Source: Halomicrobium sp. LC1Hm (GTDB taxonomy: Archaea > Halobacteriota > Halobacteria > Halobacteriales > Haloarculaceae). Taken from it: a stretch of DNA of 64,000 bases. Below the pieces are notes generated by a model. It saw only the letters and a list, made by a program, of their open reading frames with translations. It was not told where the DNA came from and made no database searches. Below, one piece after another: positions 28,351 to 35,469 of this stretch. The translations under genes and the position numbers were made by a program. The DNA lies in assembly GCF_009617995.1 (NCBI RefSeq), contig NZ_CP044129.1, positions 3,038,001-3,102,000 of the forward strand, read 5' to 3'. Within the stretch, counting starts at the first letter, position 1; each line of letters opens with the position of its first letter.

Positions 28351-29309
28351 TGACTTCCGGAATTGTCGGTGAGTGCGACGCCACTACGGGAGCGACGAGA
28401 TCACTGCGGACAATCGGTGCGATAACCCGGCTGGAAGGGCGGCGTCTCCTGACATCGAAGTCGATACTCGTCGCGCTCGCGTTCGTCGTGTTCTCGACCT
28501 GGCGGGTCGCCGGGAACGTCAACCCGATAGACGGGACGGACGGGGGACGAGCAACGTATTTTATGATTCTGAATAAACCGGAAACCCTGGATGGCTCCTA
28601 CGCCGTCTACGGCTTCGTTAGTACTGCCTGGCACGTCAATTCGCTCGTCTTCCTGATCCCGGTCGTAGGACTGTTGATCGGCTACCCGACCATCGTGAAT
28701 CCACGGACAGACGGACAGCTCCAGACACTGCTGGCGTTCCCCTGCCCTCGCGGCGAGATGCTCGCTGGAATGTATTTGGGACGGGCGGGAGTGTTCGTGC
28801 TTGGCCTCGTCGTAGCATTGGGCGTCGGTTGGATCGGGATAGTGACACACTTCGAGACCGCATCTGTGTGGCGGTTCCTCATCTTCGCTACGGTCACGCT
28901 CGTGTACGGTGTCGTCTGGACGAGCATCGGCATCGCGCTGTCGGCCTCGTTCAGCACCGATCGACATGTTGCGACGGCTGTCGTCGTCTTCGTTCTGGTC
29001 ACAGTCTTCAACTGGCACGGCCGCCTTCTCGACGTCGTCGGTCTCTCTCCCGGGGGGTTCGTGCTCGATCCACAACAAGCTTATCTCACGCTCGTCGCCG
29101 CGCCGTACGACGACATGGTACCGAAGCTCCACCAGATCGCAGCCGGTGATATCGACGGGTTTTCGACCGCGTTTCTCTCCACCAGCGAGGTCACGGCGAA
29201 TCCACCCGTCGCCTTCACCTGGCCGGTGGCAGTTGGGGTATTGCTCATCTGGATCGTCACTCCATTACTGTACACCCACAGTCGAATTGCGAACCTCGAA
29301 CTTCACTGA
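28350..29309 (+). CDS. ABC-2 type membrane permease (second of two)
   Basis: A 319-residue permease with six hydrophobic segments and a large extracytoplasmic loop after the first one (about 55-95). The segment NPRTDGQLQTLLAFPCPRGEMLAGMYLGR matches the same coupling loop as in the preceding gene. The ATG overlaps the stop of the first permease as TGATG, a sign of translational coupling. The ATPase gene begins five bases after the stop. With the first permease it should form a heterodimeric channel. Substrate unknown; the neighbouring secreted protein is the obvious candidate for either export or self-protection. Confidence 0.85.
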   Translation: MTSGIVGECDATTGATRSLRTIGAITRLEGRRLLTSKSILVALAFVVFSTWRVAGNVNPIDGTDGGRATYFMILNKPETLDGSYAVYGFVSTAWHVNSLVFLIPVVGLLIGYPTIVNPRTDGQLQTLLAFPCPRGEMLAGMYLGRAGVFVLGLVVALGVGWIGIVTHFETASVWRFLIFATVTLVYGVVWTSIGIALSASFSTDRHVATAVVVFVLVTVFNWHGRLLDVVGLSPGGFVLDPQQAYLTLVAAPYDDMVPKLHQIAAGDIDGFSTAFLSTSEVTANPPVAFTWPVAVGVLLIWIVTPLLYTHSRIANLELH

Positions 29310-29314
29310 GAGAT

Positions 29315-30238
29315 ATGACACCCACTATGACCACAGAACGCGTACCAATCGAATTGACGAACGTGACTAGAACCTTCGGCGACGTCACCGCTCTCGACGG
29401 CCTCGACTTGCGTGTCGAATCTGAGGAGGTATACGGATTCCTCGGGCCGAACGGTGCCGGGAAGACGACGACTATCGGCCTTCTTATCAACTTTTTGAGG
29501 CCATCGGCTGGACGCGTCCGGGTTTTCGGTCTCAATCCTAGAAACGACGAGGTGGCCGTCAAGGCGCGAACCGGCATACTGCCAGAAGGATTCACACCGT
29601 ATCCAGGACTGACTGGACGCGAACATCTCACCCTCGCGTGTCGGCTTCGCGACGAACACGATCCTGGGGCCTATCTCGAACGGGTCGGACTCTCCGACTC
29701 TGCTGATCAGAAAGCGGGCGAATACTCGCGTGGGATGACGAAGCGACTCGGACTTGCGATGGCGCTCGTCGGCAGTCCCAAGTTGCTAGTTCTGGACGAG
29801 CCGATAGCGGGACTCGACCCCGATGGTGCAGCGCGAGTGAAAGAGATCATCGAAGCGGAAAATGAGAACGGAACAACCGTGTTCTTCTCCTCGCATCAGC
29901 TCGCACACGTCAATGCAATTTGTGATCGGGTCGGTATCGTTACTGACGGACGCACGGTTGCAGAGGTGTCAATCGAGGAATTTCGGGCGTCCGTCGATAG
30001 CGGTCCGACGTTGACTATCGTTCCAGAGACGCCACCGACGCGTGTTCCGGAGTCGGTTCGACGACTCGACGGAGTCAATAATACGTCCATAGACGGATCG
30101 ACCATCGTCGTCGACTGTACGAACACGAGTGTTCGGTCGGACATCGTCGTCGCATTGACCGAGGCGGGGATTGAAGTAACTGAGTTCGAAACGGACCGAC
30201 CGTCTCTGGAAGAGGTCTTCACGGCGTATGTCGACTAA
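29315..30238 (+). CDS. ABC transporter ATP-binding protein
   Basis: A 307-residue ATPase with the full set of motifs: Walker A GPNGAGKTTT (about 46-55), Q-loop region, signature YSRGMTKRLGLA, which is a variant of LSGGQ common in exporters of this subgroup, Walker B LLVLDEPIAGLDP, and the H-loop SSHQL. The last 80 residues form the small C-terminal domain seen in DrrA/CcmA/NatA-like exporters. The gene is the last of the tightly spaced permease-permease-ATPase unit. It drives the two permeases. Drug, peptide or ion export are all possible. Confidence 0.95.
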   Translation: MTPTMTTERVPIELTNVTRTFGDVTALDGLDLRVESEEVYGFLGPNGAGKTTTIGLLINFLRPSAGRVRVFGLNPRNDEVAVKARTGILPEGFTPYPGLTGREHLTLACRLRDEHDPGAYLERVGLSDSADQKAGEYSRGMTKRLGLAMALVGSPKLLVLDEPIAGLDPDGAARVKEIIEAENENGTTVFFSSHQLAHVNAICDRVGIVTDGRTVAEVSIEEFRASVDSGPTLTIVPETPPTRVPESVRRLDGVNNTSIDGSTIVVDCTNTSVRSDIVVALTEAGIEVTEFETDRPSLEEVFTAYVD

Positions 30239-30356
30239 GGTGCGGGTTTGACCCTGTTCCTTTTTTGTCTGTCATAGCTCCGTAGTCACGGTTTCAATTT
30301 CCCAACATTACAGGAAAGTATTATTTACATACACTCTGGATCTTTGCCATACAGGT

Positions 30357-31139
30357 ATGGCGAACCAACCGAATGCGCTGTCAACCCTGGTAACGTCCTC
30401 ATGTCGCGTCGCAATCCTCCGCCAAATCGTTCGGTCACCAGCCTCCATAGACGAACTAGATTCGGCCATTGACTCCACGCGTCGGTCGATCCTCCGGAAT
30501 CTCAAGCGATTACAGGACGACGGTTGGATCGACCAATCCGGAGCGGAGTATCAGGTACAATCGATGGTCAGGGAATACGTACAAGACATCATACAGAAAA
30601 TCGAACAGGGAAACCGTATCGAGGAGATACAGGCCCTTTTACGGAACGTATCGTACAACTTCGACGCCGTCCCAAAAGAGATATTGATAGAAAGTGAAAT
30701 ATCTGTGCGGTGTCCTCAAGCCCCGACGAGACCACTCAATGAAACCATTTCAAAAATCCGGTCAAGCAAAACAGTCAAATTGTTCGTTCCGTTCCTGTCG
30801 CTGCAGGTTGCCCGTGCTCTTCAAGCGTCAGTGGAAAACGACGACAAGGTATCGTTGGTAGTTAGTCGAGATGCTCTCAGGCGTTTGCAGTCATCAGACT
30901 TGGAAGATGCGTTCAAGATTCTGCTACCCTTGACGTATGGACATCAATGTCCCGTAAAACCAATCGGCATCTGCAATCTTGAGGACGAGTCTATCTTGAT
31001 GTGTTACGACGAACACGGCGGACTACACGGGACTTTCCACGGAACCTTTCAGTCCATCCGGGAATGGAGCAATGAACGCTACCGGAATCAACGCGACAAG
31101 GCCCGCCCAATCAAAACATTTGATCGACGCATACAGTAA
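30357..31139 (+). CDS. HTH transcriptional regulator with sensor-like domain
   Basis: A 260-residue protein. Residues 10-65 form a winged helix (VRSPASIDELDSAIDSTRRS, then the recognition helix ILRNLKRLQDDGWI). The rest, about 95-235, has the pattern of the ligand-binding half of FilR1/DUF1724-type archaeal regulators, though similarity is weak. A TATTTAC box (30321-30327) lies about 30 nt upstream, so it has its own promoter, 118 bases after the ATPase stop. It is the only regulator in the island and probably controls the ABC genes and the secreted protein. This is inference from position. Confidence 0.8.
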   Translation: MANQPNALSTLVTSSCRVAILRQIVRSPASIDELDSAIDSTRRSILRNLKRLQDDGWIDQSGAEYQVQSMVREYVQDIIQKIEQGNRIEEIQALLRNVSYNFDAVPKEILIESEISVRCPQAPTRPLNETISKIRSSKTVKLFVPFLSLQVARALQASVENDDKVSLVVSRDALRRLQSSDLEDAFKILLPLTYGHQCPVKPIGICNLEDESILMCYDEHGGLHGTFHGTFQSIREWSNERYRNQRDKARPIKTFDRRIQ

Positions 31140-31240
31140 GCGGAGACTGGCACGATTCAGGAAACTGAATAGCCAGCAGACCCCCTATGGTTAGTTGAGG
31201 GTTTTTCTCGGCAAATATAATATACAAACAAACATATATT

Positions 31241-31450
31241 GACATCCTCCCGCGCCTGAAGACGCGGGAATCCCACGGCACCGCACCGCTGAGTTGGGAT
31301 ATTACGGTTCGCGGTTCACGACCTGTTCTCGCGGGGCGAAACTGCCCTCGCTACGGTCGAACAGGTGAACCGCTGGCTGTGCCAACCAGCCGTTATCCCT
31401 ATCACCCCCATCCGTGGCGAGACTCGGGAGTACCTTTTGTCGAATGTTCT
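31241..31450 (-). ncRNA. predicted omega/reRNA at the 3' end of tnpB
   Basis: TnpB proteins are guided by an RNA transcribed from the 3' end of their own gene through the right end of the element. Here that would cover the last codons of tnpB and the hairpin at 31249-31268, with the guide read from the AT-rich flank left of 31241. This is inferred from the family. No separate promoter or conserved fold was proved, and the length is a guess. Confidence 0.35.
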
Positions 31451-32576
31451 CTGCGCCGTTCACGTCCGCGTTCGCAACTGTATCGCACTGTTCACACACG
31501 TACAGTCCACGTTCGACACGCTGGGTATCGTCTGTGTGGCCGCACGCCGAACACGACTTCGACGTATCACGTTCCGACACCAACTCCATGTCGATGCCTT
31601 CGGCTGCTGCCTTGTAGTCGAGGAGCGTCGTGAAGCGGTCGAACGCCCACCCGTGCAAGTCGAGATTGCCGTGGTCACCCCAATTCCGAGATTCGTCGTT
31701 CTCGTCGTTCTCTCGGATGCCGCTGAGGTCGCCCACGGCAAGCCTTCCGACACCTCGTTCAACGCACTCCTCGACAATCGCTTTCGAGAGTGCGTGAAAG
31801 AAGTGCGTCCGACGACCTCTCCGCTTTCGGTCAAGACGAGTCGCCTCACGAGAGGAGGAATCGTCGCACTTGGCTTTCTGCTTCGTGAAGTAGTATTCGT
31901 CCTCTTTGAGTGCGCCGCCGGGATACAACACCGACTCACCGCCGAACGAGACGGCGGCGAAGTTGCAAATCCCGAGGTCAACACCAGCCACCTCGTCGCC
32001 CGGTGGTTCCGGGTCGATGGTAGTGCGACAGACGAATTGAAGCCGCCACTCGTCGCGCTTGTAGACGGCACGAACCTGTTGAATGTTCCACTCGGTGAGG
32101 TCAATATCTGGGCGAGTCTCGTACTCGCAGAGAACGAAGTCTGAGCGGTGTTCTTTGAGGTTGCGGCCTTTCGAGAGACGGACGCGGGTGAACTGTGCGT
32201 CGTGCTTGAAGCCAGCCGCTTTGAACGACACTGTTGAACGCGGGTGGGCGTCTCCGTGTTTGCGGTAGCCGGGCGGTCGGGCACGGTCGTCGCCGTTCCG
32301 ACGCTTGCCGACCCAGCCGTTGAACGCTTCAGCGAGTTCTTCGAGAACGCGCTGACTGGACTGAGAATGTAAGTCCGTGTAGCGGTCGTGGCTTTTGAGT
32401 TCGGCTTTGAGCTCCCCGTCATCGGGGATCTCGCCCGTTTCGTCCCACTGTTCTTGTGCGTAGTAGCGACCGACGTTCCAGAGTTTTGAGGCGGCCCACC
32501 CGAGGTGGTCGAGGTCGTCACGAACCTGTCGCTTGTTCGTGATGGTAGCCTCGAAGGTTCGGATGGTCCGACTCAT
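31302..32576 (-). CDS. tnpB: TnpB (OrfB) RNA-guided nuclease-like protein
   Basis: A 424-residue TnpB with an N-terminal HTH-like part and a C-terminal RuvC fold with an inserted zinc finger. RuvC-I is GVDLGICNFA (Asp200). The zinc finger uses Cys342, 345, 361 and 364. RuvC-III is NADVNGAENI (Asp371). The RuvC-II position, normally Glu-Asp-Leu, reads VGDLSGI with Gly282, so the standard catalytic Glu is absent. Glu335 (VSERDTSK) or Glu331 might replace it. TnpB cuts DNA guided by an RNA from the element end. The gene looks intact from start to stop. The ATG at 32576 (MSRTIRTFEAT) fits haloarchaeal relatives. Confidence 0.92.
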   Translation of the reverse strand: MSRTIRTFEATITNKRQVRDDLDHLGWAASKLWNVGRYYAQEQWDETGEIPDDGELKAELKSHDRYTDLHSQSSQRVLEELAEAFNGWVGKRRNGDDRARPPGYRKHGDAHPRSTVSFKAAGFKHDAQFTRVRLSKGRNLKEHRSDFVLCEYETRPDIDLTEWNIQQVRAVYKRDEWRLQFVCRTTIDPEPPGDEVAGVDLGICNFAAVSFGGESVLYPGGALKEDEYYFTKQKAKCDDSSSREATRLDRKRRGRRTHFFHALSKAIVEECVERGVGRLAVGDLSGIRENDENDESRNWGDHGNLDLHGWAFDRFTTLLDYKAAAEGIDMELVSERDTSKSCSACGHTDDTQRVERGLYVCEQCDTVANADVNGAENIRQKVLPSLATDGGDRDNGWLAQPAVHLFDRSEGSFAPREQVVNREP

Positions 32577-32586
32577 TTTCTGGCTT

Positions 32587-32627
32587 CATAACCGGTTATG
32601 AGTACTGTTTTATTAATAGTACCGGTT
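32587..32627. promoter_or_regulatory. palindrome and TATA-like region upstream of tnpB
   Basis: CATAACCGGTTATG (32587-32600) is a perfect 14-bp palindrome ten bases before the tnpB start. The heptamer ACCGGTT recurs at 32621-32627, on the other side of an AT-rich TATA-like stretch (TTTTATTAAT). GTACT and AGTAC also flank that stretch. The layout fits an operator around a promoter. Confidence 0.5.
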
Positions 32628-32874
32628 GGCGTGGAATATCCAGTCGTGCCATCGAAGGTGGATTGTGAAGGAGTTCTCGGATTCATCCTGCGCCTCAAGG
32701 CGCAGGTATTCTCCTTAATTCTCTATAAATAAGGACCCAACCCAACCACGAGTCCCCGCGAACCGCCGGCAGATTTCGTTGGCCGTGACTCGAACGGGGG
32801 TCACCCAGCCGCGTTGAAAAGTCTATATATTCGGCCTAAAGCCATATACCGCGAGGCGGCCAACACCGAGTGAG

Positions 32875-33963
32875 ATGTCGACAGCTCGCCGGAGGCGCGC
32901 CACCGTGCTGGCTCTCGTCGTCGCCCTGCTGGTCGTCCCGGTCGCGGGCGGACAGCTCGGCGGGCTGGCACAGGAACAGGTCGATCCAGACACCGTCGTG
33001 CTACAGGTCGAGTTGCAGGCAGACGGCGACGCGTCGTGGGCCGTCCACTACCGGACGCGGCTGGACGACGACAACACGACGGCCGCCTTCGAGAGCCTGC
33101 AAGCGGACGTGAGCGCCGATCCGACCGCGTACACGGCCGACTTCGGCGACCGCATGAACCGGACGATCGCGACCGCCGAGAACGCGACCGGCCGAGAGAT
33201 GGCGCTGCGGAACCTCACGGTGGCGACCGAGACCGAGGCGCTGCCCCAGGAGTACGGGGTGGTCACCTACCGGTTCGAGTGGACGAACTTCGCCGCCGTC
33301 GAGGGCGACCAGCTCCGGGCGGGCGACGCGCCGTCGGGGCTGTATCTCGACGAGGAGAGCACGCTGCGGATCGACTGGCCCGCCGGCTACGAGCGCACGA
33401 GCGTCGATCCGTCGCCGACCCGCAGCGACGAGCAGACGGTCGCCTGGGACGGCCGCCTCGACTTCGAGAGTGACGAGCCGCGGCTCGTCGTGAGCGAATC
33501 CGCCACAGCCGGCGAGACGACGAGCGGTGCGGGCGACGGGGGAGGCGACGCCTGGCTGCTCGTGGTCGCGACGGTGCTCGCGGCCGGCGGCGTCGTCGCG
33601 CTGCTGTGGGCCAATCGCCGGTACGGTATCGCCGGTGGAGCGGCGGCCGACGACGGATCGGAGACGCCCGACGGAGCCGCTGGCGAAGCGACCGCCGAGG
33701 ACACCGGCGGTGATCCGTCGCCGCCGCCGGAACTGCTGAGCAACGAGGAGCGGGTGCTCCAGTTGCTCGACGACAGCGGTGGCCGGCTGAAACAGCAGGC
33801 CATCGCCGAGCGACTCGACTGGACCGCCGCAAAGACCAGTCAGGTGATCGGCGATCTCCGCGATGAGGACGAACTGGAAACGTTCCGAATCGGCCGGGAG
33901 AACGTCGTCACGCTCCCCGGCGTCGACCTGGCGAGTGACGTGGGTGAGGACGACGAATCGTGA
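32875..33963 (+). CDS. membrane-anchored protein with cytoplasmic winged helix domain
   Basis: A 362-residue protein with a signal peptide (about 1-26, ending VAGG), an extracellular acidic beta domain (35-210), one transmembrane helix (about 223-245, WLLVVATVLAAGGVVALLWA) and a cytoplasmic wHTH (about 290-345: EERVLQLLDDSGGRLKQQAI, then TAAKTSQVIGDLRDEDEL). This is a known haloarchaeal layout, suggesting an outside signal is passed to a DNA-binding domain. CCATATAC (32842-32849) lies about 26-33 nt before the ATG. The secreted protein encoded next may be its partner. Confidence 0.85.
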   Translation: MSTARRRRATVLALVVALLVVPVAGGQLGGLAQEQVDPDTVVLQVELQADGDASWAVHYRTRLDDDNTTAAFESLQADVSADPTAYTADFGDRMNRTIATAENATGREMALRNLTVATETEALPQEYGVVTYRFEWTNFAAVEGDQLRAGDAPSGLYLDEESTLRIDWPAGYERTSVDPSPTRSDEQTVAWDGRLDFESDEPRLVVSESATAGETTSGAGDGGGDAWLLVVATVLAAGGVVALLWANRRYGIAGGAAADDGSETPDGAAGEATAEDTGGDPSPPPELLSNEERVLQLLDDSGGRLKQQAIAERLDWTAAKTSQVIGDLRDEDELETFRIGRENVVTLPGVDLASDVGEDDES

Positions 33964-34130
33964 ACTGCTATATAAACCCGTCGGCGTTTCGAGCGGGGGA
34001 GACGGTCGATACAGGCCCGTGCCGCCGCAGTCGTGCGGTTTCGATCGCGCTTAATCCGGCTTGATCGTTGGCAATTCGGGGTGACGGCCGCCCCTTTATA
34101 TGGGGTTGCCGGCACAAGGATGGCGTACAG

Positions 34131-35018
34131 ATGCGAGACACCACCACCGTACTGGTCGCAGTCGTGCTGGTCGTCGGGAGCCTCGCGGCCGTCCCGATGG
34201 CCGGACTGGCTGCCCAGACGACCGAGACGACGACCGACACGAACGCGACCGACGCCAACGCGACCGCTCCCGGCGAGCAACTCGCTGGCGTCGTGGGCGT
34301 ACAGGGTGCCGAGATCGACGGCGAAGTCGAGACGCGTGCGTACGGCATCCGCGTCGCCCAGTCCGAGAGCAACGACTCGAAGGCCGCCGTCGTCGGGCAG
34401 CAAGTGGCCGACATCGAGCAGCGACTCGACGAACTCGAACAGCGCCGAGAGACGCTGGAGGCGGCCCGTGAGAACGGCTCGATGAGCGAGGGACAGTACC
34501 GCGCCCGGATGGCGCGACTGGCCGCCGAGACTCGAACGGCCGAACGGCTCGCGAACCAGAGCAACGAGACCGCACAGTCGCTCCCCGCCGAGACCCTCGA
34601 AGCCAACGGCGTCAACGCGACCGCGATTCAGACGCTGCGCGACCGCGCCGACCAGCTGAGCGGGCCGGAAGTGGCCGCGATCGCCCGCTCGATTGCCGGT
34701 GCCAACGCGAGTGACGGCTTCGGTCCCGAGCGCGCAGGAGCGCGCGGTGGCGACGCGCGCAACGCAACCGAACGCGGTGACCGCGCCGACGGCGACCGCG
34801 CGGGAGAGCGCGGCCCACGAGAGGGAGAAAACGAGACGACCGCCGACGGAGCGGACCGCGGTAGCGAGCAGCCGACCGACGCGGGATCGGCGAACACCGA
34901 CGGGCAGGCGGCCGACGGAGAGCAGACTGCCACCGACGAGCAGTCCGACGACGCGACCGAGAGCGACGCCGAACGACCGAGAGACGACGATCGCTCGGAC
35001 GGCGGTCAGGGCCGATAG
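34131..35018 (+). CDS. secreted protein with coiled coil and acidic tail (DUF7096-like)
   Basis: A 295-residue protein with a Sec signal peptide (TVLVAVVLVVGSLAAVPMAG, cleavage near AAQ). The next region is a small domain (35-90). A coiled coil follows (about 85-125, VADIEQRLDELEQRRETLEA), then another helical segment and about 95 residues of low-complexity acidic tail rich in Asp, Glu, Gly and Ala. Haloarchaeal genomes often place such a protein after a membrane-anchored wHTH gene, as here. CTTTATATG (34094-34102) is the TATA box. The ATG at 34131 gives the signal peptide. Function unknown. Confidence 0.78.
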   Translation: MRDTTTVLVAVVLVVGSLAAVPMAGLAAQTTETTTDTNATDANATAPGEQLAGVVGVQGAEIDGEVETRAYGIRVAQSESNDSKAAVVGQQVADIEQRLDELEQRRETLEAARENGSMSEGQYRARMARLAAETRTAERLANQSNETAQSLPAETLEANGVNATAIQTLRDRADQLSGPEVAAIARSIAGANASDGFGPERAGARGGDARNATERGDRADGDRAGERGPREGENETTADGADRGSEQPTDAGSANTDGQAADGEQTATDEQSDDATESDAERPRDDDRSDGGQGR

Positions 35019-35021
35019 TCG

Positions 35022-35102
35022 ATGAACGTAAACCGAATCGCGGCGGTCGCGCCACTGGCGGCGACGAGCTACCTCGTCTTACGACGGCGCTCGGGGACGT
35101 GA
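35022..35102 (+). CDS. possible 26-residue membrane peptide
   Basis: Starts three bases after the stop of the DUF7096-like gene, so it could be coupled to it. It reads MNVNRIAAVAPLAATSYLVL then a basic end (RRRSGT), a short hydrophobic helix with positive C-terminus. Good spacing and plausible topology are the only evidence. Confidence 0.35.
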   Translation: MNVNRIAAVAPLAATSYLVLRRRSGT

Positions 35103-35469
35103 AATAATCACACACCGCGTGTGACTCGGAAACTATTAGTACCGAACCCCGGATAGTGGCGAGTACATGAGTCAGACCGAGAGTGCTGGCGGACGCCGCT
35201 CTCCCAGCAACGGGTCTGGCACTCTTTTCACCGCTGGTCGCCGTCGGACCCGCTCCGACGAGCAGCCAGACCGGCGTGCGCTTCGGCGACGACGACGGGG
35301 CCGTTTCTAGGCCCACAATACACACATCTCTGATTTCCGGTTCGTTCGACCATCGACCAGCGACCACCGTCTGTTGGTCGCCGCGTCGTCTCGCCGTCCG
35401 CACGCTCGTGTGATGGACGCGGCGACGCAGACGACGACCGTCGACAGACACCATCCAGACACGAAACCC
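35103..35469. promoter_or_regulatory. leader region of the arginine operon
   Basis: About 370 bases before argG. An AT-richer stretch, AACTATTAGTACC (35130-35142), is the only promoter-like region. The region holds an Arg-rich open frame (35167-35310) and, nearer to argG, a 7-bp hairpin GCGACCA/TGGTCGC (35360-35366 with 35375-35381). Confidence 0.45.
35167..35310 (+). CDS. possible arginine-rich leader peptide upstream of argG
   Basis: A 47-codon open frame beginning MSQTESAGGRRS and ending in a run of Arg. By my count 14 of 47 residues are arginine, extreme for an organism with acidic proteins. It lies 160 bases before argG, the first gene of the arginine operon. It might be a peptide that senses arginine supply. 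Equally it may be chance, because GC-rich DNA read in the wrong frame tends to give Arg codons. No ribosome-binding site is seen; an AT-rich stretch lies about 25-37 nt upstream. Confidence 0.3.
   Translation: MSQTESAGGRRSPSNGSGTLFTAGRRRTRSDEQPDRRALRRRRRGRF

Larger units (their letters stand above)
31241..32720 (-). mobile_element. IS200/IS605-type element carrying only tnpB (IS1341-like)
   Basis: The ends are marked by subterminal hairpins typical of this family. The right end has CCCGCG/CGCGGG (31249-31254 with 31263-31268), next to GACATCC. The left end has CCTGCGCC/GGCGCAGG (32687-32694 with 32699-32706). No target duplication is expected because these elements move as single-stranded DNA. 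There is no TnpA transposase gene, so movement would need TnpA in trans. The exact tips were set by eye and may be off by several bases. It sits at the edge of the AT-rich accessory island. Confidence 0.8.

Noticed and set aside
31140-32720. Complete IS605 element with TnpA
   Set aside because: No HUH transposase frame is present between or beside the ends; only tnpB is found.
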